From: Ramlibacter henchirensis
Lineage (GTDB): Bacteria > Pseudomonadota > Gammaproteobacteria > Burkholderiales > Burkholderiaceae_C
DNA length: 64,000 nt
Assembly: GCF_004682015.1 (NCBI RefSeq)
Contig: NZ_SMLM01000004.1
Coordinates: 322,533 to 386,532 of the forward strand
Direction of reading: 5' to 3'
Within the stretch, counting starts at the first letter, position 1, and the number at the start of each line of letters is the position of its first letter. Below the pieces are notes generated by a model. It was not told where the DNA came from. It did no database searches and saw only the letters and a list, made by a program, of their open reading frames with translations. Below are positions 8,330-17,157 of this stretch, one piece after another. A program made the translations under genes and the position numbers.

Positions 8330-9133
8330 ATGCAGGACCGATTGACCTGGGCCCAAGCTGCGTGCGCGCGCGTGATGCGCCCGCTGGTGCGGCTCGCCCT
8401 CGGGATGGGGCTGAAGCACCCGCACCTCGAAAGCATGCTGCGGGACCTGCTGCTGGAGGAAGCCACGCGCCTGTGGCAACGCCAGGGCGTGGCAGCGCCG
8501 AACATCAGCCAGCTCGCGGTGACGACGGGCCTCAATCGCAAGGACGTCACGGCCCGCGTGCGCCGGCCCGCCGATCCGCTGCCGCACACCGAACTGTCGG
8601 CCGCGGCCAAGACCTTCACTCGCTGGCTGCAGCTGGCCGGCCAGGACGCCGCGCTGCAACGCCTGCCGATCGCCGCGGGCAACGAGGGCACTTCATTCGA
8701 GGACGTGGCGCGCGAGGCGAGCCGCGGCGACGTGCACCACCGCGCGGTGCTCGACGAGCTGATGCGCCTGGGCATGTGCTCCAAGGTCGATGCTACGCAC
8801 GTGGAGCTGACGGCCGAAGGCTTCGTGCCCACCGCGGACCTGCAAAGCACCCTCGCCTTCCTTGGCGACAACCTGCGTGACCATGCGTCGGCGGCGGTGT
8901 CCAACGCACTGGGCGAGGCGCCGCTGCTGCTGGAGCGCGCGGTGTACGCCGAAGGTTTGAGCGAAGCCGACTGCGAGGCCGTCCACCAGTTGATGCGGCA
9001 GCGGTGGTCGGCGTTGCACCGTGAGCTGGTGAGCCAGTTGAGCGAAGCCATCACCCGCAGCGGCGCGCAAGGGGCGCGCCGATTGCGCGTGGGCGTCTAC
9101 CTGTTCCACGATGAGCGGGAGGCGCAGGGATGA
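8330..9133 (+). CDS. DUF6502 family protein
   Basis: This 267-residue protein matches DUF6502, a family of unknown function common in Burkholderiales and gammaproteobacteria. The N-terminal half carries a helix-turn-helix-like segment (ISQLAVTTGLNRKDVTARVR), so it may bind DNA; the C-terminal half is helical and acidic. Its last codons overlap the start of the DUF5666 lipoprotein gene as ATGA at 9130-9133, showing translational coupling. The pair therefore likely forms a functional unit, perhaps a cytoplasmic regulator and a surface protein. Confidence 0.8.
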   Translation: MQDRLTWAQAACARVMRPLVRLALGMGLKHPHLESMLRDLLLEEATRLWQRQGVAAPNISQLAVTTGLNRKDVTARVRRPADPLPHTELSAAAKTFTRWLQLAGQDAALQRLPIAAGNEGTSFEDVAREASRGDVHHRAVLDELMRLGMCSKVDATHVELTAEGFVPTADLQSTLAFLGDNLRDHASAAVSNALGEAPLLLERAVYAEGLSEADCEAVHQLMRQRWSALHRELVSQLSEAITRSGAQGARRLRVGVYLFHDEREAQG

Positions 9134-10485
9134 AGCGCCGCACCCTCATCGTCGCGGTCCCGGCCGCGGTGGCGGTCGCCAGCTGCGGCGGTGGCGGGGG
9201 CGGTGACGTCGCCAGCGTCGGCTCGGGTGGCACCGGCATCTCCGGCGAAGGCGTGGGTTCCGGCGGCACCGGCATCTTCGCCTCCTCCGCCGTGGGCTCG
9301 ATCTCCGGATTCAGCAGCGTGATCGTCAATGGCGTGCGCTTCGAGACCGGCCAGGCGACGCTGAACCTGAGCGACGCCGACACGCTCAAGCTGGGCATGA
9401 CCGTGCACGTGCGCGGCGTCGTCAGCGAAGACCTGCAGACCGGCAACGCGTCCACGATCGTCTCCGCCGCGGACGTGCGCGGGCCGGTCGACTGGGTCGA
9501 TCCGGCGCAGGGCTACGTGAAGGTCTGGTCCACGCCGATCTACATCGACGCCTGGACGGTGTTCGCCAACGGGCTGACTTCGCTGAACGACTTGCAGCAG
9601 GGCGAGCCGGTGCAGATCTACGGCCTGCCCGGCACCGGTCCGGGGGTGCGCGCCACCCGCATCGAGCGCGTGGCGGCCGTGGGCACGCCGGTGCTTTCCG
9701 GCACCGCGCAGGCGGTCGACCTGGCCTCGTCCACCCTGCAGGTGGGCGGGCTGCGCATCGGGTTCATCCCCGCATTGCTGCAAGCCCTCGGGATCTCGCC
9801 CGAGTCGCTGGAAGGACAGCCGGTGCGGGTGCGCGGCACCCAGTCCGGCAGCCTGCTCACCGGCGCCGTGGTCGAGCCGTGGTACCCGGTGACGAAGGTG
9901 GACGGCGAGCGCCTCGCGGTCGAAGGCCTGGTCACGCGCTTCACCAGCCTCGCCTCGCTGCAGGTGGACGGCGTGCCGGTCGACGCTTCCCGGGCTCGCG
10001 TGTCGGGACGCGCGTCCTCCATCGTGGTCGGAGCGCGTCTGGAGGTCGCCGGCACCTGGAACGGCAGCGTGCTGGTGGCCAGCCGCATCAAGCTGCGCGA
10101 GGTCGCGCCCGATCCGGACACCGGCAACGGCGGCAGCGACGGCGGGAACGGCAACGGCGGCGGCAACGGCGGATCCGGCAATGGCGGCAACGGCAGCGGA
10201 AACGGTGGCAGCGGAAACGGTGGCAGCGGCGGAAGCGGTGGAGACGGTGGAGGCAGCGGCAGCGGTGATGCCGACGAAATCGACTACATCGCGCGCGGCA
10301 ACATCGGCGCCTTGCGGTCCGCGTCCGACTTCAAGATCCAGGGGCAGGACATCAACGCCGGCGGCGCCGACGTGGTGTTCGTCAAGGGAACGGCGGCGGA
10401 CCTTCGCAACGGGCGCCGCGTGCTGGTCACCGGTTCGCGCGTCGAGAACGACGTGCTGATCGCACGGCGGGTGGAGTTCCTGTGA
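9130..10485 (+). CDS. DUF5666-domain lipoprotein with Gly/Asn/Ser-rich linker
   Basis: This 451-residue protein starts with a lipoprotein signal ending in ASC followed by a Gly run, so it is probably anchored in the outer membrane. Two GSGGTGI motifs follow near residues 32 and 44. The body consists of repeated DUF5666-type small beta domains (for example GVVSEDLQTGNASTI and AVEGLVTRFTSL). Residues about 330-378 are an almost pure Gly/Asn/Ser/Asp linker, followed by one more beta domain that ends at the C-terminus. Function is unknown; a surface or envelope structural role is inference. It is translationally coupled to DUF6502. Confidence 0.8.
   Translation: MKRRTLIVAVPAAVAVASCGGGGGGDVASVGSGGTGISGEGVGSGGTGIFASSAVGSISGFSSVIVNGVRFETGQATLNLSDADTLKLGMTVHVRGVVSEDLQTGNASTIVSAADVRGPVDWVDPAQGYVKVWSTPIYIDAWTVFANGLTSLNDLQQGEPVQIYGLPGTGPGVRATRIERVAAVGTPVLSGTAQAVDLASSTLQVGGLRIGFIPALLQALGISPESLEGQPVRVRGTQSGSLLTGAVVEPWYPVTKVDGERLAVEGLVTRFTSLASLQVDGVPVDASRARVSGRASSIVVGARLEVAGTWNGSVLVASRIKLREVAPDPDTGNGGSDGGNGNGGGNGGSGNGGNGSGNGGSGNGGSGGSGGDGGGSGSGDADEIDYIARGNIGALRSASDFKIQGQDINAGGADVVFVKGTAADLRNGRRVLVTGSRVENDVLIARRVEFL
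10126..10275 (+). repeat. Low-complexity Gly/Asn/Ser-coding repeat tract
   Basis: Inside the DUF5666 gene, units close to GGCAACGGC and GGTGGCAGC repeat imperfectly for about 150 bases. Two near-identical copies of GGAAACGGTGGCAGC occur at about 10198-10227. Such tracts are prone to length change by slippage and give a flexible linker in the protein. The units are too irregular for a simple microsatellite. Confidence 0.6.
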
Positions 10486-10497
10486 ACCGCCCGGGCC

Positions 10498-11154
10498 TCA
10501 GCGCCCGGGACCGCCACCGGAATTGTCGAAGCTGGGCCGCGTGGGCTCGAAGTCCGGGTGCTCGCTTTCGGCCGGCTGCTTGAGCGCGGCGTCGCGGATC
10601 GCGAAAAGCGCCTTGAGATCCTGGGCGACGTCGTCGTCCTCGAGCACCGCCTCGACCTCGGGCTTCTCCGCAGCGGGGGCGGCCGCGGCGGCCGGCGCAG
10701 CGGCGGTGTTGCCCATGCGCCACTCCGGCTTGCCGGGATCGTCGCCGGCGCTGGTGGAGGTGATGCCGGCGAACTGCCAGGAGATGCTGAGCAGCCAGTC
10801 CCAGGCGCGCGGTTCGAACTTCTCGATCTCCGCCATGAAGCTGCTCTGGAAGGCCGGGATGTAGGTCAGCAGGCTGCCCTGCCCCTGCTTGACGATCAGC
10901 TGCACGTGCATGCCGTGCTTGCCCTTGCGCGTGACCACCGGAAGCATTCGCAGTTCCATCCAGTCGGAAGGAACCGCGTGGCGGCGCATGGTTTCGCGCA
11001 ACGTGACCTGCACCAGCTCGCGGCGGACGGCCGAGCGTGCGGCGGCCTTTTCGTCGTCGCCCTGGCTGTCGCTGTCCTGGAAGCGCGTGGCCGACGGCGG
11101 CAGGGAAGCCCCGTCGCCCTTCTGATCCCGGAAGATCTTGTTGAGCAGGCCCAT
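10498..11154 (-). CDS. Conserved-looking hypothetical protein
   Basis: This 218-residue protein is not one I recognise. It has no signal peptide. The first half is basic and contains LRETMRRHAVPSDWMELRMLPV and a strand-rich part (KGKHGMHVQLIVKQGQGSLLTYIPAF). Residues about 145-165 are Ala/Pro-rich and the C-terminus is acidic, with DDDVAQDLKALFAIRDAAL. It is convergent with the DUF5666 gene and lies downstream of two PilZ genes on the same strand. A cytoplasmic or ribosome/division-related role cannot be argued from the sequence. Confidence 0.6.
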   Translation of the reverse strand: MGLLNKIFRDQKGDGASLPPSATRFQDSDSQGDDEKAAARSAVRRELVQVTLRETMRRHAVPSDWMELRMLPVVTRKGKHGMHVQLIVKQGQGSLLTYIPAFQSSFMAEIEKFEPRAWDWLLSISWQFAGITSTSAGDDPGKPEWRMGNTAAAPAAAAAPAAEKPEVEAVLEDDDVAQDLKALFAIRDAALKQPAESEHPDFEPTRPSFDNSGGGPGR

Positions 11155-11195
11155 GCGCGCATTATCACGCGCCGGGCCCGCAAGGGAAGCCGCCG

Positions 11196-11513
11196 CTACT
11201 CGACGAATGCGGTGTTCAGCTTCGCGCCGATGGTGAAACCGCCGGGGGACGCGTCGCAGCGCACCACCGTGGCGCGGCATCGCAACGGGAAGTTGTGCCC
11301 ATCCAACAGGTATTCGACGGTGACGTCGATCTCCTCGCCCACGACGTAGGGCTGCCGCGAGGTGAACGACAGGCCGCTGACGCTCAGGTCGCGGGTGGTG
11401 CCGGCTCCGGCGTTGCCCACCGTCAGCGGCAGTTCCATCTCGAAGCGCTCCGCGCCGCGTTTTTCCTGGCGCCGCCGCAGCGGCACGACCACCCTGGGTT
11501 CGACCATCGCCAT
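11196..11513 (-). CDS. PilZ domain protein (second of two)
   Basis: This 105-residue single-domain protein has both c-di-GMP-binding motifs of PilZ: RGAER near residue 20 and DLSVSGLSF about 24 residues later. It should therefore bind c-di-GMP and act as a diffusible effector, although the partner is unknown. ATG 11513 follows a GGGAGAGCAAGG ribosome-binding site. It lies 50 bases downstream of another short PilZ gene on the same strand, so the pair was probably formed by duplication. Confidence 0.82.
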   Translation of the reverse strand: MAMVEPRVVVPLRRRQEKRGAERFEMELPLTVGNAGAGTTRDLSVSGLSFTSRQPYVVGEEIDVTVEYLLDGHNFPLRCRATVVRCDASPGGFTIGAKLNTAFVE

Positions 11514-11563
11514 CCTTGCTCTCCCTCGCTCTCGCAATGCCTTTGGTTTCGCAGGCGTGCCGG

Positions 11564-11878
11564 TCAGCCGGTGCCGCCTTCCTGCGGCACGGCATCCTGG
11601 AACAGCGGCTCGGCCAGCCGAACCGCGATGTTGTAGTTGTCGCCGTGCTTCTCGACGCGCACCACCTCGCCCGTGCAGCCCAGGCTGAAATCCTGTCCAT
11701 GGGCGCGGTACTGGAGCATCAGCGAGACCTGGGACCCCAGCGGCGGCGCCGCGGACGATTCGATCAGGACGCCAGTGGCGCTGATGTCGTGCGAGGAACA
11801 CTCCTCGCCTTCCATCGTGATGGGCAGCGCCAGCCCGAAGCGCTCGGCGGATCTCTGCCTCAGCTGTGCGTCCTGCAT
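11564..11878 (-). CDS. PilZ domain protein (first of two)
   Basis: This 104-residue protein is essentially one PilZ domain. The c-di-GMP-binding motifs RSAER (around residue 12) and DISATGVLIES are intact. ATG 11878 follows GGGGAGACGAGGA and starts the family-like part; an in-frame ATG at 11923 would add 15 residues without a ribosome-binding site. It is followed 50 bases later by a second PilZ gene. Confidence 0.8.
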   Translation of the reverse strand: MQDAQLRQRSAERFGLALPITMEGEECSSHDISATGVLIESSAAPPLGSQVSLMLQYRAHGQDFSLGCTGEVVRVEKHGDNYNIAVRLAEPLFQDAVPQEGGTG

Positions 11879-12040
11879 TCCTCGTCTCCCCTTTGTTGCG
11901 CCATCCGGCGCTTTCAAGCCCAAGGGTAGGCGGCGCTCGTCTTTTGACTTTGTAGGAGAGGAACGTAACAGCCTGTCGGGAATCGCAACGCGGCGGCGGG
12001 TTGCGCTACAGGGTGCGTCGAACGCGACCGCGGCCGGCGA

Positions 12041-12496
12041 TCAGGCGGGTGCGTGGGCGGCGAGCTGGGCACGCGCCCAGCGGACGATGTCCTCGGGCCG
12101 CGTGAGCGCGCCGGGCTGGCGCGCGATCTCGCGGCCGCCCATGAAGAGCGCGAGCGTCGGAATGCTGCGGATGTCCAACCGCGCGCCCAGTGCCTGCGCC
12201 TCCTCCGTGTTGACCTTGGCGACGCGCACGTGCGGCTCCAGCTGGCGCGCCGCCTGCTCGTACGCCGGCGCCATCGCGCGGCAGGGTCCGCACCAAGGCG
12301 CCCAGAAATCCACCAGCACCGGGAGTTCGCTGCGCGCGACCTGCTTGTCGAACCCCGCTTCGTCAAGAGAGACCGGTTTGCCCTGGAACAGCGGCTGCTT
12401 GCACCGGCCACAGCTCGGATCGCTGCCGAGCTGGGCGCTTTGCACCCGGTTGGTGGTGCGGCATGAAGGACAGACGACGTGTAGCGGCTCGCTCAT
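12041..12496 (-). CDS. trxC: Thioredoxin 2
   Basis: This 151-residue cytoplasmic thioredoxin has the N-terminal zinc ribbon that separates TrxC from TrxA: C9-x2-C12 and C29-x2-C32. The thioredoxin domain follows with the active site WCGPC (C69, C72) and the cis-proline loop SIPTL. TrxC reduces protein disulphides and is often induced by oxidative stress. The length is slightly above the E. coli protein. It stands alone between the SLT-like gene and the PilZ genes, and its promoter is not obvious. Confidence 0.93.
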   Translation of the reverse strand: MSEPLHVVCPSCRTTNRVQSAQLGSDPSCGRCKQPLFQGKPVSLDEAGFDKQVARSELPVLVDFWAPWCGPCRAMAPAYEQAARQLEPHVRVAKVNTEEAQALGARLDIRSIPTLALFMGGREIARQPGALTRPEDIVRWARAQLAAHAPA

Positions 12497-12544
12497 GACG
12501 GGATGGTTGGCGTTGTGGCGGCGGATCGCAAGCTGGGCGGGCGG

Positions 12545-13378
12545 TCAAGGGGCAGCCTCGGCGGTGACGAGGGCCTCGCTGCGCGAGCGGCCCCGCCGCG
12601 CTTGGACAACCTTGCCCTGCGCTTCCAGCCACGCTGCCTCCTGCGCACCCAGCCGCGCATTGCGGATGTGCGATTGCGTCGCGGCCGGCAATCGCGAAAT
12701 GTCCCGCCCGTCCCAGAGCGTGCGCCCGCGGCTCGAGAGGTTGTAGTAGATCGAGACGCCGTCGCGCAACCGCGCCGCACGTTCGGATTTGCTCAGCTTG
12801 AGGGTCGACAGGCGAGCCGCGCTCCACGCGGCCGCCTCGCGCATGTGCTCGGCCGCCGCATGCACCGCCTCGACCACGTCGTGCGGATCGCGAACGCCCA
12901 GCGCAGCGGCGGTGGCCGGCTCGAATTGCGCAATGCCGAGGTTGGGCGTCCCGTCACGGCTGATGCCGTCGCGAGGTACCCAGGACGATTCGGCGTTGAT
13001 GATCCCGTACACGTCCGCGAAGCCGAGGCCGACTTCATCCAGGCGCGCGTGTTTCGCCGCCGACTTCGCGAGCAGCATGCGCGAGCGCATGTCCGGCGTG
13101 AACAGCACCTCGTTGCCCAAACGCGTCGGCACCCATCGAACCTGCGAGCGCAGCTCGCGGTAGTACGCATCGACGGGCCGCTCGGGGACGTCCGGTTCCG
13201 CGATCTGCTCGGCGACGTCGATCGCTGCCGCCTGCGCTTGCGGCGGGGCCTTCATGTGCGGCACATGCGCGGCGTGCCGGCGCGGGATCCATCCCTGCCA
13301 GCTAGCGAGCGCCAGCCCCTCGAGCACCAGCACCAGCAATGCGCCGGTGGTGAAGAACAGGGCGGTGCTGGGCCTCAT
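12545..13378 (-). CDS. Lytic transglycosylase (SLT)-like inner-membrane protein
   Basis: This 277-residue protein has one N-terminal membrane anchor (residues about 8-26) and a periplasmic helical domain. The segment INAESSWVPRDG, followed about 15 residues later by NLGIAQFEPATA, matches the catalytic Glu and GxxQ motif of goose-lysozyme-like transglycosylases, which cleave peptidoglycan strands. The rest of the SLT domain is diverged, so activity is inferred. A basic C-terminal tail (RRGRSRSEA) ends the protein. It is upstream of trxC on the same strand with a gap of 48 bases. Confidence 0.72.
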   Translation of the reverse strand: MRPSTALFFTTGALLVLVLEGLALASWQGWIPRRHAAHVPHMKAPPQAQAAAIDVAEQIAEPDVPERPVDAYYRELRSQVRWVPTRLGNEVLFTPDMRSRMLLAKSAAKHARLDEVGLGFADVYGIINAESSWVPRDGISRDGTPNLGIAQFEPATAAALGVRDPHDVVEAVHAAAEHMREAAAWSAARLSTLKLSKSERAARLRDGVSIYYNLSSRGRTLWDGRDISRLPAATQSHIRNARLGAQEAAWLEAQGKVVQARRGRSRSEALVTAEAAP

Positions 13379-13683
13379 GCGTTGTCTGCTCCGCCGCCAT
13401 CACAGCACCACGCGCGCAATCCGTGGCCCGACTTCGACCTCTGTTTCAACTTGCCGGCGATGCGCGTGAGGAACTCCGCGAGCACGCACTTGCCTCAGCT
13501 TTTCGACGTGCAATGGCTCAGTCGGGCCATGCATTGACACAGCTTGCAATCGGCTGAGTTTCCGCAACGGCGTTCTCCTACAAACACCTGAGCCAAACGG
13601 GAAACACGGCTGTGCATGGGAGAACCGACCATCCGTTGCGACGTGTATCGCTCGCGTCATCAACCGCAACTTGGAGGCACCAA
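13379..13683. other. Intergenic region between divergent SLT-like and lipoprotein genes
   Basis: No gene is supported in these 305 bases. A perfect TTGACA lies at 13534-13539 on the plus strand, but the hexamer 17 bases later (AGTTTC) is a poor -10 box, so a promoter for the downstream lipoprotein is possible but weak. A GGAGG ribosome-binding site is present at about 13671, eight bases before ATG 13684. Confidence 0.4.
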
Positions 13684-14877
13684 ATGTTCATGGGAGCAAA
13701 TAGAAAGACCCGGGTCTACGTGACGGCAACCGTTGCCGCGCTGTGGCTCACTGCATGCGGAGGAGGTGGTGGCGGTGATCCGGCGCCTGCTCCCGCGAAC
13801 CCCCCGGCGGCCGGCGGCGCACCCGCCCCCGCCCCCGGCCCGGCTCCCGCGCCGGCGCCGGCACCCGCGCTGGGCACCAGCTTCGCCGCTACCGGTGCAT
13901 CGGATGTGTGGCACTCGCTGTCCTCGAGCGATGACGGCCAGGTGATGGTCGCGGGCCAGGCCGGCATCAGCGCCACCGAAGCACCGCTCAGTTTCCTGTC
14001 CATCTCGACCGATGGCGGGCAGACCTGGGTGGAGAACACCGGCGCCGGCCCCGCGACCTGGATCGCGTCCGACGTGTCGGGCGACGGCCAGCGCATCGTG
14101 GCTGTGCAGTTCGGCGGTGGCATGGTCATCTCCAACGACCGTGGCACGACCTTCACGCCGGTTGCGGCCGCGCCGAGCGGCGTGTCGTACGAGTCCGTGA
14201 CGATCACGCAGAACGGCAGCCGCATCGTTGCAGTCGGCATGGACGGCGTGTTCTTCGTCGGGGACGTGGCCGCCGACGGCACAGTCACGCCGGTCGCGAC
14301 GACCGGCGTCCCGGCCGCGGCCGACTTGCGCTCGGTCGACAGCTCGGCCGATGGCAGCGTGATGGTGGCCGTGGGCCAGGACCCGGTGACGCTGATCTCG
14401 ACCAATGGGGGCACGACCTGGGCCGCGCTGCCGGTCACCGTCGGCGGAGCGGATGTTTCGCAGACCCAGAACTGGTACCGCGTGAAGGTCTCCGGCGACG
14501 GCAACACCATCGCGATGGCCGCCAACCAGTTCGGCGGTGCGTCGGGTGCCGGCATCTATGTGTCCAAGGACCGCGGTGCGACCTTCACCCTTGCGAACGC
14601 CCTGGTGGCCGACTATTCGTCCATCGCCATGTCGGCCGACGGCGGCCTGATCGCGGCCACGGTGTCCAACAACAACGTGGGCGCGGGCACGGGCCAGGTG
14701 CTGTTGTCCACCGACGGCGGCGCGACCTTCGCCCCTCTGGCGATCACCGGTGCGACCGAAACCGACTGGCGCGCCGTCACCATGGACGCCGCCGGCACCC
14801 GGATGGCCGTTGCCGCCGGCCGCTTCCTGGACAACAGCAAGGGCCAGATCTACCTGTCGACGGGCAGCCGTCCGTAA
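13684..14877 (+). CDS. Beta-propeller (BNR/sialidase-like repeat) lipoprotein
   Basis: This 397-residue exported protein has a lipoprotein signal ending in LTAC followed by GGGGGG. A Pro/Ala-rich linker (residues about 35-62) follows. The rest is built of repeats of the form S-x-D-G-G-x-T-W or S-x-D-R-G-x-T-F (for example ISTDGGQTW, ISNDRGTTF, VSKDRGATF and LSTDGGATF), spaced 45-60 residues apart. These are Asp-box/BNR repeats of a beta-propeller. Such proteins often bind surface ligands; no catalytic residues can be named. A strong terminator follows, so it is probably monocistronic. Confidence 0.82.
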   Translation: MFMGANRKTRVYVTATVAALWLTACGGGGGGDPAPAPANPPAAGGAPAPAPGPAPAPAPAPALGTSFAATGASDVWHSLSSSDDGQVMVAGQAGISATEAPLSFLSISTDGGQTWVENTGAGPATWIASDVSGDGQRIVAVQFGGGMVISNDRGTTFTPVAAAPSGVSYESVTITQNGSRIVAVGMDGVFFVGDVAADGTVTPVATTGVPAAADLRSVDSSADGSVMVAVGQDPVTLISTNGGTTWAALPVTVGGADVSQTQNWYRVKVSGDGNTIAMAANQFGGASGAGIYVSKDRGATFTLANALVADYSSIAMSADGGLIAATVSNNNVGAGTGQVLLSTDGGATFAPLAITGATETDWRAVTMDAAGTRMAVAAGRFLDNSKGQIYLSTGSRP

Positions 14878-14920
14878 TCAACAGAGCAACAACGCTGTCA
14901 CCCTGCAGGGAGGGAGACGA

Positions 14921-14947
14921 GCCGGGCCGCAAGGCCCGGCTTTTTTT
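14921..14947 (+). terminator. Rho-independent terminator
   Basis: A perfect 8-bp stem GCCGGGCC (14921-14928) and GGCCCGGC (14933-14940) closes a GCAA tetraloop and is followed directly by seven T. It terminates the lipoprotein transcript on the plus strand, just before the 3' end of the convergent PBP gene. Confidence 0.95.
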
Positions 14948-14949
14948 CG

Positions 14950-16980
14950 TCACTGCAGGATCTTGATCAGCCGGTCGATCACGTCGTTGACCAGCTGCTC
15001 CAGCGGATCACGCTCGCGCTCCTTGGGCTTGGGCCGCGGCCGCGGGATGTCCCATTCGGCGCCCGTGTCCACCCAGCGGTTGCGCACGGACTGCTGGAAG
15101 AAGTCCCCGACGATGGGCAGCGCGCTGCGCGCGCCCGGGCCCCAGCTGTCGGGCATGGTGATCGACTGGTCGTTGAACCCGACCCACGCGCCGGCCACCA
15201 TGTGCGGGTGCATCAGGATGAACCAGCCGTCCGCGTTGTCCTGCGTGGTGCCGGTCTTGCCCGCCACGTCGGCCTGGATGCCGTAGCGGCTGCGGATCGC
15301 CGTGCCGGTGCCCTCGTCCACCACGCCGCGCATCACGTTGACGAGCGCGAGCGCCTTCGACTTGGGCATTGCTTCAGCGGACTTCGGCGGGACGAACGCA
15401 TCCAGCACCTTGCCGGAAGCGTCCTCGATGCGAAGCACCAGCAGCGGCTCCATCCAGCGGCCGTTGTTGGCCAGGGTGCCGTAGGCGGACACCATTTCAC
15501 GCAGCGTGACCGGGCTGGTGCCCAGCGCGAGCGAAGGCACCACATCGAGCCGGCTCTCGCGCACGCCCATGCTCTGCGCCAGCCGCGCGACCTTCTGCGG
15601 ACCGACGCGCCCCATGAGCTGCGCCGTGATCGAGTTGCGCGAGTGGGTCAGCGCTTCGCGCAGCGTCCACGGCCTGTTGGTGGGCGGTGTCGTGTCGCGC
15701 GGGCTCCAGGTCTCGCCGTCGGGTCCGCGCAGCGTGACGGGCTGGTCGACGAAGGTGTCGTTGGGGCCGAAGCCATCCATGAAGGCGGCCGCATACACGA
15801 AAGGCTTGAAGGTCGAGCCGGGCTGCCGCCGCGCCTGGCTGACGTGGTCGAACTGGTCGCGCGTGAAGTCGCTGCTGCCCACCCAGGCGAGCACATGGCC
15901 GTTGCGCGGGTCCAGCGCGAGGAAGCCGGCCTGCAGGAGCTCCCGCTCCTGGCCCGGCTTGCGCCGGCGGTCGGCCAGGGGCTGCAATTGCGTCAACTGC
16001 CGGGTCACGGATTCGTTCGCGGCGCGCTGCAGCCGCGTGTGGATCGTGCTGCGCACCACCAGGCCGTCGGAATGGATGTCGTAGCCGTTGCGGTCGGCCC
16101 AGGCGATGAGCCACTTGCGCACGTGCTGGGCGACGTGCGGGGCGGGGCCCAGCGGCTCCTGCTGCCGCTCGAAGTCGATCTTCAAAGGCCGCTTCGCCAG
16201 CTCCTGCGCGCGCTCTTCCGGCAGCAACCCGCGCTTGGCCATCTGCGACAGCACCACGTTGCGGCGCTGGCGCGCACGCTCCGGGTTGATCACCGGGTTG
16301 TAGTAGCTCGTGCCCTTGAGCATTCCGATGAGCGTGGCGCTCTCCAGCAGGTCCAGCTCGCTGGCGGACTTGTCGAAGTACGTGCGCGCGGCCATCTCGA
16401 TGCCGAACGCGTTGTAGAGGAAGGGCACCGTGTTGAGGTAGGTCTCCAGGATCTCCTTCTTGCTGTAGACCACCTCGATCTTCAGGGCCGTGATCGCCTC
16501 CTTCACCTTGCGGTGCACGGTGGGCGAGCGGCCGATCTCCTCGGGGTAGAGATTGCGCGCCAGCTGCTGCGTGAGCGTGGAGCCGCCCTGCCGGCGGCCC
16601 TGCAGCGTGTGCCACGCCGAGGCCGCGGTGCGGTACCAGTCGATGCCGTGGTGCTCCCAGAAACGGTGGTCTTCCGTCGCGATGAGGCCGTGCACCACGG
16701 CCGGCGCCACCTTGTCCAGCGGCACCCATTCGCGGTTGACGCGCTTGTAGCTGGCCAGCACCACGTTGTCGGCCGACATCAGGACCGCAGGCGCCTCCAC
16801 CTTGGCCTTGCGCAGGTTGCCGATGCCCGGCGTGAAAGGCACCAGCGCGAGCACGTACAGCAGCACGAGGCCGGGCAGGAAAAGCGCCGTGCGCCAGGGG
16901 TGGCGGCGCACCGCATCGCGCGTTCGCGCCCACCGCGCCCGCACCGCGTCCAGCAGGCGCGCCATGGCTGGGTTCGTCAT
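14950..16980 (-). CDS. Bifunctional class A penicillin-binding protein (PBP1A family)
   Basis: This 676-residue enzyme polymerises and crosslinks peptidoglycan in the periplasm. One membrane anchor lies at about residues 31-50. The GT51 glycosyltransferase domain has ATEDHRFWEH with catalytic E103 and GGSTLTQQLARN at 132-143. The transpeptidase domain has STFK (S389 nucleophile, K392), SRN (447-449) and KTGTT (574-578). At 676 residues it is much shorter than classical PBP1A and lacks the inserted OB-like domain, so it may be a secondary class A PBP. The protein ends in a Pro/Lys/Arg-rich tail and a short helix. Confidence 0.93.
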   Translation of the reverse strand: MTNPAMARLLDAVRARWARTRDAVRRHPWRTALFLPGLVLLYVLALVPFTPGIGNLRKAKVEAPAVLMSADNVVLASYKRVNREWVPLDKVAPAVVHGLIATEDHRFWEHHGIDWYRTAASAWHTLQGRRQGGSTLTQQLARNLYPEEIGRSPTVHRKVKEAITALKIEVVYSKKEILETYLNTVPFLYNAFGIEMAARTYFDKSASELDLLESATLIGMLKGTSYYNPVINPERARQRRNVVLSQMAKRGLLPEERAQELAKRPLKIDFERQQEPLGPAPHVAQHVRKWLIAWADRNGYDIHSDGLVVRSTIHTRLQRAANESVTRQLTQLQPLADRRRKPGQERELLQAGFLALDPRNGHVLAWVGSSDFTRDQFDHVSQARRQPGSTFKPFVYAAAFMDGFGPNDTFVDQPVTLRGPDGETWSPRDTTPPTNRPWTLREALTHSRNSITAQLMGRVGPQKVARLAQSMGVRESRLDVVPSLALGTSPVTLREMVSAYGTLANNGRWMEPLLVLRIEDASGKVLDAFVPPKSAEAMPKSKALALVNVMRGVVDEGTGTAIRSRYGIQADVAGKTGTTQDNADGWFILMHPHMVAGAWVGFNDQSITMPDSWGPGARSALPIVGDFFQQSVRNRWVDTGAEWDIPRPRPKPKERERDPLEQLVNDVIDRLIKILQ

Positions 16981-17157
16981 CGATCTAGTTTCCTACTCTT
17001 GTCCGCGGCTGTAGGACCGCTCCCCCGCCGATTCGGTTGCATCGCCGCTTGACTGCCGCGCTCGAGCGATGGACAGCCTTGTCGACCTCGTCCGACACGC
17101 ATCCGTGCGCCCGCCCACCAGAATCGCCGTTCACCCACAACAACCCCAACATTCCAC

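Noticed and set aside
10126..10275. Possible CRISPR-like or tandem array
   Set aside because: The units are short, irregular and in frame with the Gly/Asn/Ser linker of a lipoprotein.
10490..10509. CCCGGGC hairpin between the DUF5666 and the hypothetical gene
   Set aside because: Perfect stem but no T-run on either side, and it overlaps the neighbour's stop codon. Not called as a terminator.
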